64,000 nt of DNA from an uncultured Bacilli bacterium (GTDB lineage Bacteria; Bacillota_I; Bacilli_A; RF39; UBA660): contig CAKPRO010000006.1 of NCBI GenBank assembly GCA_934182615.1, positions 19,014 to 83,013 on the forward strand, given 5' to 3'. The notes beneath the pieces were generated by a model. It saw only the letters and a list, made by a program, of their open reading frames with translations, was not told where the DNA came from and ran no database searches. This document shows positions 16,390 to 25,112 of this stretch, piece by piece (the first letter of the stretch is position 1; each line of letters begins with the position of its first letter). The translations under genes were made by a program, and so were the position numbers.

Positions 16390-16590
16390 TCACATATCCA
16401 AAGAAAAATCAATAAATTTAAATGATATTCACTACTTTGTAATATTGACAGTACCAAGGTACTTCCCGAGGAGAATACAAGCGTGGATTACCTGCTAATC
16501 ATGGAACTTCTTTTGATATTAAGTAAAGCATCTACCTAAACTATATAATAAAATAAGTAGTAATGACTAAAATCATTATCCACTTTTTTC
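16390..16590 (-). other. Intergenic stretch with unexplained structure between tRNA-Pro and the 426-residue gene
   Basis: About 200 bases contain no ORF of note. Read on the minus strand, 16440-16520 is less A+T-rich than its surroundings. It includes the perfect hairpin AGTACC-TT-GGTACT and a stretch, CTCGGGAAGTACC followed by TTGGTA, that recalls the first 25 bases of the adjacent tRNA-Pro. I cannot match it to 6S, SRP, tmRNA or a known riboswitch. It may be a small RNA, a decayed tRNA fragment or a 5' leader. Confidence 0.3.
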
Positions 16591-16594
16591 AGGC

Positions 16595-16621
16595 AAAAAG
16601 AAAAGACTTACAAAGTGTAAG
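16595..16621 (-). terminator. Terminator after tRNA-Pro
   Basis: On the minus strand CTTACA-CTT-TGTAAG is followed by TCTTTTCTTTTT. It ends the tRNA transcript and perhaps the rplU-prp-rpmA transcript. Confidence 0.65.
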
Positions 16622-16636
16622 GCTTTCAAAGTCAAA

Positions 16637-16713
16637 TGGTCGGGAAGACAGGATTTGAACCTGCGACCTCTACGTCCCAAGCGTAGCGCTCTACCAAGCT
16701 AAGCTACTTCCCG
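16637..16713 (-). tRNA. tRNA-Pro(TGG)
   Basis: 77 bases including encoded CCA. The acceptor CGGGAAG pairs with CTTCCCG, the anticodon loop is CTTGGGA with anticodon TGG, and the T arm is AGGTTCAAATCCT. Confidence 0.97.
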
Positions 16714-16720
16714 AAAAAAA

Positions 16721-16797
16721 TGGTGGAGAATGAGGGACTCGAACCCTTGACCCTCTGCGTGCAAGGCAGATGCTCTAGCCAACTGAGCTAATTCCCC
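16721..16797 (-). tRNA. tRNA-Ala(TGC)
   Basis: 77 bases including encoded CCA. The acceptor GGGGAAT pairs with ATTCTCC (one G-U), the anticodon loop is CTTGCAC with anticodon TGC, and the T arm is AGGGTTCGAGTCCCT. Confidence 0.97.
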
Positions 16798-16859
16798 ACG
16801 GACAATATAAATTATATCAGTAATTTATATTGTTGTCAATACTTTTTTATAAGTTTTAA

Positions 16860-17150
16860 TTATTTAGTCTCATATACACTAACTTGTTTTCTATCTCTAC
16901 CAAGTCTAGAGTATTTAACATATCCAGAAATCTTAGCAAATAAAGTATCATCTGTGCCTCTACCTACATTAGTTCCAGGATGAATTTTAGTTCCTCTTTG
17001 ACGATATATAATAGAACCTGCAGTTACATATTCACCATCAGAAGCTTTTGCTCCAAGTCTTCTACCAGCAGAATCTCTTCCATTACTAGTAGATGATTGA
17101 CCTTTTTTGTGGGCAAATAATTGTATATTAAATTCCATTAATCTATTCAT
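16860..17150 (-). CDS. rpmA: 50S ribosomal protein L27
   Basis: 96 residues. It has the Firmicute-type N-terminal extension [20 protein letters not shown], where Prp protease would cut after LFA to expose HKKG; that cleavage is known for the family. The body has [25 protein letters not shown] lies seven bases before ATG 17150, supporting this start rather than Met5. It overlaps the end of prp by 8 bp in the conserved rplU-prp-rpmA order. Confidence 0.97.
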   Translation of the reverse strand: MNRLMEFNIQLFAHKKGQSSTSNGRDSAGRRLGAKASDGEYVTAGSIIYRQRGTKIHPGTNVGRGTDDTLFAKISGYVKYSRLGRDRKQVSVYETK

Positions 17151-17457
17151 TATTTTCCTCCTTAATTTTTATATTCTTAGGATATGCTTTTTCTAATTCA
17201 TATAAATTAGTTACCATAACATTAATAATTTTAGTAGTCACTTCATCATCTTTTAAAACTTTAATATCAAGTCCGTTCTTATCTTCATAACTAATCGATT
17301 CATTATCAATAGCTAAACAAGAATTAACTGAAGTAATTACTGTACTACTAACCGCAGCACATACAATATCTTTACCAAAATCATCATAATTAGCATGTCC
17401 CGTAATAATAATTCTTTTATAATAATTATTATTCTTAGTAAGTTTTACTTTAATCAT
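17143..17457 (-). CDS. prp: Ribosomal-processing cysteine protease Prp
   Basis: 104 residues of the YsxB/Prp family. The catalytic pair appears as His in [15 protein letters not shown] and Cys in [12 protein letters not shown]. Prp removes the N-terminal extension of L27, which is present here. The gene lies between rplU and rpmA with 9 bp before it and an 8-bp overlap after it. Confidence 0.95.
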   Translation of the reverse strand: MIKVKLTKNNNYYKRIIITGHANYDDFGKDIVCAAVSSTVITSVNSCLAIDNESISYEDKNGLDIKVLKDDEVTTKIINVMVTNLYELEKAYPKNIKIKEENNE

Positions 17458-17466
17458 AAAACCACC

Positions 17467-17763
17467 TTATTTGATCTTTTTAATCTCTACTTTAGTATAT
17501 GGTTGTCTGTGTCCTTTTTTAACTCTAGTAGATCTCTTATTAGGTTTGTATCTAAATATAGTTAATTTCTTTTGTTTACCTTGTTTTAAGATAACACCTT
17601 CTATTTTAGAAGAAACATAAGGATTACCTACTACACCATTTGCCATAAGAACCTTGTCAAAAACAACTTTATCTCCTTCGTTACCATCTAGTTTTTCAAC
17701 ATAGATAACTGTTCCTTCAGATACATAATATTGTTTTCCACCAGTTTCAATAATTGCTTTCAT
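17467..17763 (-). CDS. rplU: 50S ribosomal protein L21
   Basis: 98 residues, the usual length. It begins [20 protein letters not shown] and has [20 protein letters not shown] near the C-terminus. It starts at ATG 17763 behind AAAGGAGGG. First gene of rplU-prp-rpmA; spoIVFB lies upstream, the same order as in Bacillus. Confidence 0.98.
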   Translation of the reverse strand: MKAIIETGGKQYYVSEGTVIYVEKLDGNEGDKVVFDKVLMANGVVGNPYVSSKIEGVILKQGKQKKLTIFRYKPNKRSTRVKKGHRQPYTKVEIKKIK

Positions 17764-17767
17764 CTCA

Positions 17768-17880
17768 TTCCCTCCTTTATATATTTGTAAGACTCACTCT
17801 TAAGGTGTCATAATGATCTTATAACCTTTTCAATGTGGTTGAGATATTCAACTTGGCGTCTTTCAAAACAATTTAATTCT
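17768..17880 (-). promoter_or_regulatory. Probable L21 leader (autoregulatory 5' UTR)
   Basis: The region before rplU on the minus strand has AAAGACGCC, a GTTGA-ATATC-TCAAC hairpin, and AAGAC/GTCTT arms that could close a larger stem, followed by the rplU ribosome binding site. Position and layout fit the L21 leader known in Firmicutes. I have not aligned it to a covariance model. Confidence 0.55.
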
Positions 17881-17909
17881 ACCATAAATAAATACTAAAG
17901 TCAAATAAA

Positions 17910-18680
17910 TTAAGGCTTTTTCTCAAAAAAAGTACTAATATATTCTTTTTCATTTATTAATTTACCCTTGTCATTAAATGAATGTTCTTTATTTTTATAC
18001 ATTTTATTTATATTTTTAATAACTTTTTTATCTTTATAATTAAATTTAAATAAATATCTTTCTAATATAAATCTATTATATATATAAGAAATATCTTTAT
18101 AAAACTTATATATATTTTGCATAAGAACTCCTACTACTAAGATAATACTATAATTATTTTCATATATATCACTATATAAAAATACCACTATCATAATAAG
18201 TGAAATAACTACACTAATATAATTAGAAGTATTAAAGCTAAAATATTTCGATAATATTAAATTAACTATCTTAGCACCATCTAATGGATATATAGGAAGT
18301 AAATTAAAAATAAGCATACTCTTATGATATAAAAAAAATAAATCATAGATATATTCTCTTACAATACCATTTCTATATAAAAAAAAGATAATACCAAAAT
18401 AAATACTTTGTATAACCACTCCTGAAATAGCTACTAATAAATCATTTTCTATCTTAGTATTAATCTTTGTATCAATATTAGTAATTCCCCCATATGGATA
18501 AATAATAATTTTATTCACTTTATACTTCATTATAATAGCCATTATTACATGACCTAATTCATGAATAATAATAAGTGATGTAAAAATAATCAAGTTAATA
18601 AAATGCCCCGTAATAACAAGACCAAATGCTATAATTATATAAGTATAATGAAATTCTATTTTATTTAAGATATTCTTCAT
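17910..18680 (-). CDS. spoIVFB: Stage IV sporulation protein FB (site-2-type metalloprotease)
   Basis: 256 residues with several membrane helices. The zinc motif HELGH is near residue 41 and the second motif NLLPIYPLDGAKI near 133. This intramembrane protease removes the pro-sequence of sigma-K in the mother cell in model spore-formers. Its start overlaps the end of spoIVFA by 20 bp. Gene order spoIVFA-spoIVFB-rplU-prp-rpmA is conserved with Bacillus. Confidence 0.93.
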   Translation of the reverse strand: MKNILNKIEFHYTYIIIAFGLVITGHFINLIIFTSLIIIHELGHVIMAIIMKYKVNKIIIYPYGGITNIDTKINTKIENDLLVAISGVVIQSIYFGIIFFLYRNGIVREYIYDLFFLYHKSMLIFNLLPIYPLDGAKIVNLILSKYFSFNTSNYISVVISLIMIVVFLYSDIYENNYSIILVVGVLMQNIYKFYKDISYIYNRFILERYLFKFNYKDKKVIKNINKMYKNKEHSFNDKGKLINEKEYISTFFEKKP

Positions 18681-19272
18681 AATCTAAATATTTATCACCT
18701 TTACTAAATACTAAATATAATTTATCATTTACTTCTCCAACTAGTGTACCTTTATTAACATAATCATATAATTTTAAAGAAGTATTATCAATATTACCAT
18801 ACCAATTATATACTCCATCCAAATCTTCAATAATAACAGTATTACCATATCCTTCTTTATTACCAACAAAAACAACCATACCTTCTTTTAATGCTGGTAC
18901 TAAGTAATTAGAAGTTACTTCTAACTTAACACCATCTAAATATACACTAGAAGAACTATATTTAAGTTTCTCATTAAATACTTTCTCTGTATTTACTTCT
19001 TTCTTAACTGGAAGAATTCCTCCTAAATATTTATCATAAATATTTTTTATCTTAGTAAAAGATATATCATCACTATATAAATAATTAGTAATCTTCTCTT
19101 TTAAGAAATCACTTCTTTTACAAGTAATTGCTAAAGAAGTAAATAACACTAAAACAATAAAAGTTTTAAGAAAAAACTTCTTTACATATTTACCAAATTC
19201 AAATTCTTTATCTATATTATTATTCTTTTTATTAATAATATCCATATACTTCTTCTTATCTATTTCATTCAT
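18661..19272 (-). CDS. spoIVFA: Stage IV sporulation protein FA-like, degenerate LytM domain
   Basis: 203 residues: a cytoplasmic tail, one membrane helix near 36-55, and a C-terminal M23-like fold (GMVVFVGNKEGYGNTVIIED, then YNWYGNIDNTSLKLYDYV). The metal-binding H-x-H and H-x-x-x-D of active M23 enzymes are absent, as expected for SpoIVFA, which anchors and restrains SpoIVFB. I choose ATG 19272 (GGTGA seven bases upstream) over the in-frame GTG at 19284. Confidence 0.82.
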   Translation of the reverse strand: MNEIDKKKYMDIINKKNNNIDKEFEFGKYVKKFFLKTFIVLVLFTSLAITCKRSDFLKEKITNYLYSDDISFTKIKNIYDKYLGGILPVKKEVNTEKVFNEKLKYSSSSVYLDGVKLEVTSNYLVPALKEGMVVFVGNKEGYGNTVIIEDLDGVYNWYGNIDNTSLKLYDYVNKGTLVGEVNDKLYLVFSKGDKYLDYEEYLK

Positions 19273-19316
19273 AAATATCACCACTAAAATATATGAATAA
19301 AAAAAGAAAAAAGAAT

Positions 19317-19667
19317 TTATTTTTCCTTTTTTCTAACTTTATTAGTATATAATTTAATAACAGAATCAACAGTAACTGGTATTGTAATAGTCCTTGAAGC
19401 AAATATTTCTCTTTCTTCATCAGTTAATTCATCAAATAAATAGAATAAAGACCACCTCATTTTTGTACCATGATAGTTAATTGGAAGTTCTGTAAAATAA
19501 ACATTATCTTCTCTTCTCTCTAACATTCTAGGCATACAAGACATATTCTTAATCTCTTCTCTTGATAAATTATCTACTACTACACTTTTGCATTTATTAT
19601 TTTCTACTATTGTTTTTCTTTTTACTAAAGGAACTACCTTCATATTATATACTTCAATATTTTCCAT
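19317..19667 (-). CDS. Hypothetical protein, 116 aa
   Basis: Not recognised. Soluble, begins MENIEVYNMKVVPLVKRK and ends YTNKVRKKEK. A central segment KMRWSLFYLFDELTDEERE looks folded. A strong GGAGGGTGG site precedes ATG 19667. It lies between a membrane-anchored RsiV/PdaC-like gene and spoIVFA with short gaps, so it is probably cotranscribed with the sporulation genes. Confidence 0.65.
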   Translation of the reverse strand: MENIEVYNMKVVPLVKRKTIVENNKCKSVVVDNLSREEIKNMSCMPRMLERREDNVYFTELPINYHGTKMRWSLFYLFDELTDEEREIFASRTITIPVTVDSVIKLYTNKVRKKEK

Positions 19668-19681
19668 TATACCACCCTCCT

Positions 19682-20509
19682 TTATTTTAAATATCTAGTA
19701 ATAATTTCTGAATTGAAATCATTATCAAAAAATAAATTTCTTAAATTTTTCTTATTATAAACAAGTACTAAAGATTTATTCTCTATATACATACTAATTA
19801 TATGATCAAAATCCTCTACTATTCCATTTATATATTCACTTTCTCTTCTTTCTATATCTTCTTTAGTAAGAGAAATATTCGTATTTTTATCAATAACAAC
19901 TTGCCCATTACCAATAATAAGATCTTCGTCAAATATCTTTTCTGCTATATATTCTTTAGTATAATTATATTTTTTAAGCATATCTTCATCACTAAGAACT
20001 TTACCAGTACCTAAATCTATATTAGTAGTAATTACATATTTTTTAATATTATCATCAAATATACTATTATCTAAATTAAAATCCAATTCATAATATATAG
20101 ATAAAATAGTATTATTAATTTGCATTTTAATTGAACTAATAACCTCACTATTAGGAGTATACTCACTATTATCAGTATTAATTTCATCGTAATAAGAAGT
20201 AATATATTCTATAAGTTTATTCTCTTGATCCATAAAGCTTTTAATACTATCATTATTTAAATTTTTCAAAACAACCTTTGATACATTTACCTTACTATAT
20301 ACATTACTATAATCATTAAATACTACCGGTGTTGTTTCTACATAATCCTTAATATCATAATTAACTATTTTTTTACTAGTAGTATCTTTATTTATACCCT
20401 GATATTCAAATAATTTATATAATCCAAAACCTGTGAGTAAAAGAAATACTGCACTAACTACCACTAATGTTTTAGCAGTCTTCTCACTCATTACTTTATC
20501 TTTCATCAT
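19682..20509 (-). CDS. Membrane-anchored protein with PdaC/RsiV-like extracellular domain
   Basis: 275 residues. One membrane helix (about 14-33) is followed by an extracellular domain. The segments ITSYYDEINTDNSEYTP, LSIYYELDFNLDNS and TTNIDLGTGKVLSDEDMLK resemble the DUF4163/DUF3298 domains found in PdaC and anti-sigma factor RsiV, where a GTGKVLSL-type motif is typical. No deacetylase domain follows. Role unknown; a lysozyme-sensing or cell-wall-binding function is only inference. AAGAAGGTAAT precedes ATG 20509. Confidence 0.55.
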   Translation of the reverse strand: MMKDKVMSEKTAKTLVVVSAVFLLLTGFGLYKLFEYQGINKDTTSKKIVNYDIKDYVETTPVVFNDYSNVYSKVNVSKVVLKNLNNDSIKSFMDQENKLIEYITSYYDEINTDNSEYTPNSEVISSIKMQINNTILSIYYELDFNLDNSIFDDNIKKYVITTNIDLGTGKVLSDEDMLKKYNYTKEYIAEKIFDEDLIIGNGQVVIDKNTNISLTKEDIERRESEYINGIVEDFDHIISMYIENKSLVLVYNKKNLRNLFFDNDFNSEIITRYLK

Positions 20510-20560
20510 ATTACCTTCTTCCTACCTATAATTATAATATAATTAAAAGGAAAAGTAAAT

Positions 20561-20588
20561 AAAAAAAGAATCTATCTTTCGAGATAGA
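20561..20588 (-). terminator. Terminator of the 43-residue ORF
   Basis: On the minus strand TCTATCT-CGAA-AGATAGA is followed by TTCTTTTTTT. The stem overlaps the last codons of the small ORF. Confidence 0.8.
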
Positions 20589-20703
20589 CATAATCATTTT
20601 CTATACTAAGATTATTCTTAGTATTATTAACTACCACTAAACTAATAATAATTAGTAGAAGATAAAATATAATTACCCCTTTATTATTTTTAACAAATTC
20701 CAT
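20572..20703 (-). CDS. Small membrane protein (43 aa), divergent from lexA
   Basis: ATG 20703 is preceded by AGGAGA. The product begins MEFVKNNKGVII, has one hydrophobic helix (about 10-27), and ends NDYVYLER. It sits back to back with lexA. In Bacillus the corresponding position holds a small SOS-induced division inhibitor (YneA), which has a membrane helix and a LysM domain. Here no LysM is present, so any link is speculative. It has its own strong terminator. Confidence 0.55.
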   Translation of the reverse strand: MEFVKNNKGVIIFYLLLIIISLVVVNNTKNNLSIENDYVYLER

Positions 20704-20740
20704 ATCTATCACTTCTCCTTACGCTTTTATACTATCACAT

Positions 20741-20816
20741 ACTTATGTTCGTGTCAATACAAAAATGATGTTTTAACGAATAATTGTTTGACATTTTACA
20801 CTTTATGTGTTAATAT
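20741..20816 (+). promoter_or_regulatory. lexA promoter with a possible SOS box
   Basis: TTGACA (20788-20793), a 17-bp spacer and TAATAT (20811-20816) form a near-consensus promoter. ACTTATGTTCG at 20741-20751 has one good half of the Firmicute SOS box (GTTCG) and a poor second half. The spacer also holds the dyad ACACTTTATGTGT, which could be the operator in this lineage. Confidence 0.6.
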
Positions 20817-20837
20817 TATAAATGAAAGGAGAGTATT

Positions 20838-21464
20838 ATGGCTAAAGAAGGAAGATTAACAAAAAGACAGAAGGAAATACTAGAATATATTAAGAAATAT
20901 TCTGCACAAAAAAAATATCCTCCATCAATTAGAGAGATATCTGCTAACTTCAACTTAAGTTCGCCTGCTACTGCTCATGTTCATGTAAAAAAGCTAATTG
21001 AAAAAGGATACTTAAAGAGAGGTAAAACAAGTAATCACTTACTTGAACTTCAAGTACCTAATGAATTTGAAACCAAAAGTGATGATGTTGTTACTGTTCC
21101 ATTATTAGGAAAAGTAACTGCAGGTAATCCTATTGAAGCAATTGAAGTACCTAACGAAGTTATTACTCTGCCAGCATATTTACTTCCTAAAAGAAAAGAA
21201 GTATTTACAATCAAAGTAGAAGGAGATTCTATGATTAATGCTGGTATCTTAGATAAAGATATTGTTATCGTAGAAAGATGTAAAACAGCTAAAAATGGTG
21301 ATATAGTAGTAGCCATGGATGAAGAAAATCAAGTTACTATTAAAAGATTCTTTAGAGAAAATGATTATATAAGATTACAACCCGAAAACGATTACATGCT
21401 ACCTATAATATTAAAAGATATTTCTATCTTAGGTAAAGCAATTGGTTTATATAGAAAATTCTAA
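20838..21464 (+). CDS. lexA: SOS repressor LexA
   Basis: 208 residues. The winged-helix DNA-binding domain (KRQKEILEYIKKYSAQKKYP, then PSIREISANF) is followed by the S24 autoprotease domain. Catalytic Ser is in VEGDSMINAGI and Lys in VTIKRF, and the cleavage site is AG in KVTAGNPIE. It represses DNA-damage genes and cuts itself when RecA is active. GAAAGGAGAG precedes the ATG. One of the few plus-strand genes in this half of the window. Confidence 0.97.
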   Translation: MAKEGRLTKRQKEILEYIKKYSAQKKYPPSIREISANFNLSSPATAHVHVKKLIEKGYLKRGKTSNHLLELQVPNEFETKSDDVVTVPLLGKVTAGNPIEAIEVPNEVITLPAYLLPKRKEVFTIKVEGDSMINAGILDKDIVIVERCKTAKNGDIVVAMDEENQVTIKRFFRENDYIRLQPENDYMLPIILKDISILGKAIGLYRKF

Positions 21465-21493
21465 AAAAATGTCAGTTAATTCTGACATTTTTT
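21463..21493. terminator. Bidirectional terminator between lexA and the secreted-protein gene
   Basis: AAAATGTCAG-TTAATT-CTGACATTTT with A and T runs on both sides serves both convergent genes. Confidence 0.85.
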
Positions 21494-23160
21494 TAATCTT
21501 CTTTTTTATATAAAGTAACTATTTCTACTCTACTACTATTAATAGTACTAGGCTCAAATCCAGTTTGAGGAGGCATTATATCACCAGTACCAGTATTCTT
21601 ATCATAGTAGTAAGTAACATATATTGTACCATCAATATATTCTCCACTAGTAGGTCCTTCTACCATAATAAATGTATATCCATCAAATTCTTTCTTAACA
21701 GTAGTATATTCATTACCTACTTTATCAGTAATAGTTATTTCATCAGTTAGTTTATTACCATCACTATCTACATAATTAATAACTACAGTACCTTCCTTAA
21801 TAGAATACGTAAATTGCATATTAACCATAAAGTCAAAACCAATATAAGAGTTTGGGGTATATCTACCAATATTCTTTAGTACACCTGATATAGTAGAAGT
21901 ACTACTACTCTTAAGAATACCAGCACGTTCTGATATTTCACTATTACCTTTAGATTCATCTCTCATATATGAACCTATAGAATAATCAGTACCAGTAACA
22001 TTACTATTACTTAAATCTTTATTTTCTTTATATTCACCAGTATTCTCATCCTTTTCGTCAAAGTAGAAAGATAATCCTTCATTATAGAAATAATTGTATG
22101 CAAGTGCTAATACAGTACTATTTGTTTCAGTAGCAAAATCATAACCACCATCTTCAGTTCCACCAAAGCCAAATAAATCGTTAACAGCTGTTTCATTTAA
22201 TTCAGATAAATTATTTGCTATACATTCACCATTACAATTAAATTTGTCATTATTATTATAGAAATATAATAAATATTGTACTGGACTAGTAAATTCAGTA
22301 TTTTTAATAGCAGTATCAATCGCCTTTTTAGCAGTATTATATCTTCTCAAATCTATCATATCTAATCCAAGCGCAGCATATGCTGAATTATATGCATAAA
22401 TAGGATCAGTATCAGATAGTATCTCTCTAATTATACCTTTTGAAAAAGAATCTAATCTACTATAATTAGTATTATATTTTTTATTATAAAAATCTAATAA
22501 ATATTTAGCATAATCTTCTATTCCATTATAACCATTTTCTTTTAAAGCCTCATCAATATTTTCATCAGTCATATTTCTACCTGAAGAATTAGGCACAAGT
22601 TCTTTAAGAGCTGTATTATAATTTCTTCTAAAAGTAAAACCATTAGGTATATCTATTTGATTAAAGAATTTATCTCCAGTATTTCCTTCTACTTTATCAT
22701 ATACTACAGGTTCAGTCGGAAATATTTCAAAAGAAGTATCATCAAAGTAATAATCATTTTTAGAATAATTATTTATAACAATATTAACTCTAATTTTATC
22801 CCCTGATTGAAATGGATTTGAATATTGAATATTATCTTCATCAATACGTTCATATCCTATTTTTTTATTGTAATCATATACTGCTTTTGCTATTTTTTGA
22901 AATACTTCAGGAGCAATAACGATACTTTTTTCATTATAATTTTCTGTAAGTGTTATATTAACAGTAACAGCACCACCTATATACCAACCAAATTTTATCT
23001 TTGATAAATCATATTCTACTATAAAATTATCATTAGATTCAGAAACTAATTTTTCTGGATTAATTGTATCCCACTTAGATTCTGCTAAAACAGTAGAATT
23101 AAACATTAACCCTATTACTAAAACTAGTAATAATCTGCTTATTTTTTTCATTCTATTCAC
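21493..23160 (-). CDS. Large secreted protein with MucBP-like module and PPQTG tail
   Basis: 555 residues. A signal peptide (MNRMKKISRLLLVLVIGLMF, cleavage after VLAES) precedes about 380 unrecognised residues. A MucBP-like module (about 455-525) has INYVDSDGNKLTDEITIT and TIYVTYYYD. The C-terminus reads MPPQTGFEPS and then ends about 20 residues later with YKKED, without the hydrophobic helix expected after an LPxTG-type sorting signal. The last 95 residues are nearly identical to the end of the gene upstream. Probably a cell-surface or matrix protein; anchoring is unclear. It follows the 23214 gene by 53 bp and may share its transcript. Confidence 0.7.
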   Translation of the reverse strand: MNRMKKISRLLLVLVIGLMFNSTVLAESKWDTINPEKLVSESNDNFIVEYDLSKIKFGWYIGGAVTVNITLTENYNEKSIVIAPEVFQKIAKAVYDYNKKIGYERIDEDNIQYSNPFQSGDKIRVNIVINNYSKNDYYFDDTSFEIFPTEPVVYDKVEGNTGDKFFNQIDIPNGFTFRRNYNTALKELVPNSSGRNMTDENIDEALKENGYNGIEDYAKYLLDFYNKKYNTNYSRLDSFSKGIIREILSDTDPIYAYNSAYAALGLDMIDLRRYNTAKKAIDTAIKNTEFTSPVQYLLYFYNNNDKFNCNGECIANNLSELNETAVNDLFGFGGTEDGGYDFATETNSTVLALAYNYFYNEGLSFYFDEKDENTGEYKENKDLSNSNVTGTDYSIGSYMRDESKGNSEISERAGILKSSSTSTISGVLKNIGRYTPNSYIGFDFMVNMQFTYSIKEGTVVINYVDSDGNKLTDEITITDKVGNEYTTVKKEFDGYTFIMVEGPTSGEYIDGTIYVTYYYDKNTGTGDIMPPQTGFEPSTINSSRVEIVTLYKKED

Positions 23161-23173
23161 CTTTCTTTAACTA

Positions 23174-23200
23174 GTTATAAATAGAATGCCTATTTATAAC
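23174..23200 (-). promoter_or_regulatory. Intercistronic hairpin between two secreted-protein genes
   Basis: GTTATAAATAG and CTATTTATAAC form a perfect 11-bp stem around GCATT (minus strand) about 14 bases before the downstream start. No T run follows, so it is more likely a processing or translation-control hairpin than a terminator. Confidence 0.5.
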
Positions 23201-23213
23201 CAAAACCCATAAA

Positions 23214-24923
23214 TTAATCTTCTTTTTTATATACAGTAATAACTTCTACTCTACTACTATTAATAGTACTAGGCTCAAATCCAGTTTGAGGAGGCATTAT
23301 ATCACCAGTACCAGTATTCTTATCATAATAGTAAGTAACATATATTGTATCAAAATCATATTCTCCACTAGTAGGTCCTTCTACCATAATGAATGTATAA
23401 TCATCAAATTCTTTCTTAATAGTAGTATATTCACTACCTACTTCACCAGTAATAGTAACTTCTTCAGTTAATTTATTACTATCACTATCTAAATAGTTAA
23501 TAACTACTTTACCAATATTATCATGAGCAGCCTTAATAGCTAAAGCACCAGCTATTTCTCCATCTTCAGTAACTGAAGTATATTCTCCACCTTCAATTAA
23601 ATCAATATGAAGATTCTCTTTATCATGTGCTTCCCATCTACTATTTTCAGCATCATCGTACCAACCATTTATTTTATGTTCACAATCATCAAGAATCCAA
23701 TCTTCTCCTACATTACTAAAAGTAACAGTACCAATATTATAGATATCATCACCAGCTAATCTAGCATGATTGTTATATAATTTAACATTCTTACTAATTG
23801 TCATAATACCAGTATTATAAATACCACCACCATATTGAGGAATCATTTTTCCATCAATAGTAACTAAACCATTATTCATAATCTCAGTCATACTACCAAC
23901 ATAAACTTCACCTCTATTAGTAATGCCTCTTGTATAATTATTATTAATTTTTACAGTAGCATTATCTTCAAAAACTACTTTAGCATTTCCATAGTAATTA
24001 GCAATGTTAATAGTAGCTCCATTATATTTACCAACAGAATCAAGTCCTCTACCAAAACCATTACCAGTCATATTTAAAGTACCATTATCTTTAATTCTAA
24101 CTTCACCACCATATTGCCAAATACCAACACTACTATTATTATTAATATTTAATGTTGTACCTTCATTAACAATAACATAATCTAATTCATATAAAGTAAA
24201 ACCAATTTCATTACTACTATAGTCAGCAGTACTACCATTCTTAAGTTCTAATCTTCCACCAACAAGTCCTTGTCTAGCACAATCAGTAACTGAAATATGT
24301 GAGTTATCTGCAGTTATATCAAACCAATTTGTACCATTACCAGCACTTGAATTACTAATATCACTTATCTTAAGTAATGAATTATTAAATAAATTAATAT
24401 AAGCATATTTATCTTCAACATCACCTTGCATAAATGCAGTATAAGTCATATCTTTAGCTATTAATTTAGAATTATTTAAGTTAATAGTAGCTTCTGGAGA
24501 AGCATATAAGCCATGTATTCTTAGTGTATATGTTGAATCATTTAAATTAAGTACACCAGTTGAAGACATATAAACACTCCAAGCATTTTGATTATCATTA
24601 TCATTAGCATGATCTACAGTAACATTATTTAAAGTAACATTACTTGAAATACTAAGTCTGCCATCATCACTAGGTAACTTAGAAATAGTAATAGTTTTAT
24701 TATTACCATTAATTGTAATACTATTATTTATTGCAATAGTAGTTTCAATAGAAGCATCATTGATAAGTTCAATAACATCACCATCTTTAGCCTCTTCAAT
24801 AGCGGCATCTAATGTATTATATTCATTATCCCCTATTTTAGCAGTTACTTCTTCTGCTTTAACACCAGTAATACAAAAACATAGAGATATTAAAGCAAGT
24901 AAAAATAATTTTGTTTTTTTCAT
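23214..24923 (-). CDS. Secreted beta-helix-like surface protein with MucBP-like module and PPQTG tail
   Basis: 569 residues. The signal peptide is MKKTKLFLLALISLCFCITG with cleavage near VKAEE. Residues about 25-420 show right-handed beta-helix character: regularly spaced short strands rich in Asn, as in NSITINGNNKTITISKLP and GTLNMTGNGFGRGLDS, like pectate-lyase-type or polymorphic surface repeats. A MucBP-like module follows (INYLDSDSNKLTEEVTIT) and the tail has MPPQTGFEPS with no membrane helix. It shares this C-terminal 95-residue block with the next gene. A consensus promoter lies at 25079-25107. Confidence 0.72.
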   Translation of the reverse strand: MKKTKLFLLALISLCFCITGVKAEEVTAKIGDNEYNTLDAAIEEAKDGDVIELINDASIETTIAINNSITINGNNKTITISKLPSDDGRLSISSNVTLNNVTVDHANDNDNQNAWSVYMSSTGVLNLNDSTYTLRIHGLYASPEATINLNNSKLIAKDMTYTAFMQGDVEDKYAYINLFNNSLLKISDISNSSAGNGTNWFDITADNSHISVTDCARQGLVGGRLELKNGSTADYSSNEIGFTLYELDYVIVNEGTTLNINNNSSVGIWQYGGEVRIKDNGTLNMTGNGFGRGLDSVGKYNGATINIANYYGNAKVVFEDNATVKINNNYTRGITNRGEVYVGSMTEIMNNGLVTIDGKMIPQYGGGIYNTGIMTISKNVKLYNNHARLAGDDIYNIGTVTFSNVGEDWILDDCEHKINGWYDDAENSRWEAHDKENLHIDLIEGGEYTSVTEDGEIAGALAIKAAHDNIGKVVINYLDSDSNKLTEEVTITGEVGSEYTTIKKEFDDYTFIMVEGPTSGEYDFDTIYVTYYYDKNTGTGDIMPPQTGFEPSTINSSRVEVITVYKKED

Positions 24924-25045
24924 TCCAAAACATCCTCCATCAAATATTTCAAAAGACTAATTATTAAATATAATTAACTTCTTTCATTATTATCTCTGAC
25001 TAAAAAATGATCTAGAATTATTTTAACCAAAAACCCATAACAAAA

Positions 25046-25107
25046 GAGTATATCATATTCGTCCCTTGTTAGTCGTATATAATATACTCATTTTCTTATT
25101 TTGTCAA
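25046..25107 (-). promoter_or_regulatory. Promoter with overlapping long inverted repeat
   Basis: On the minus strand TTGACA (plus 25102-25107), a 17-bp spacer and TATTAT (plus 25079-25084) form a near-consensus promoter for the secreted-protein genes. GAGTATAT and ATATACTC bound an imperfect dyad of about 44 bp that covers the -10 and the start point. That suggests an operator or a 5'-end hairpin. Confidence 0.65.
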
Positions 25108-25112
25108 GCCTT

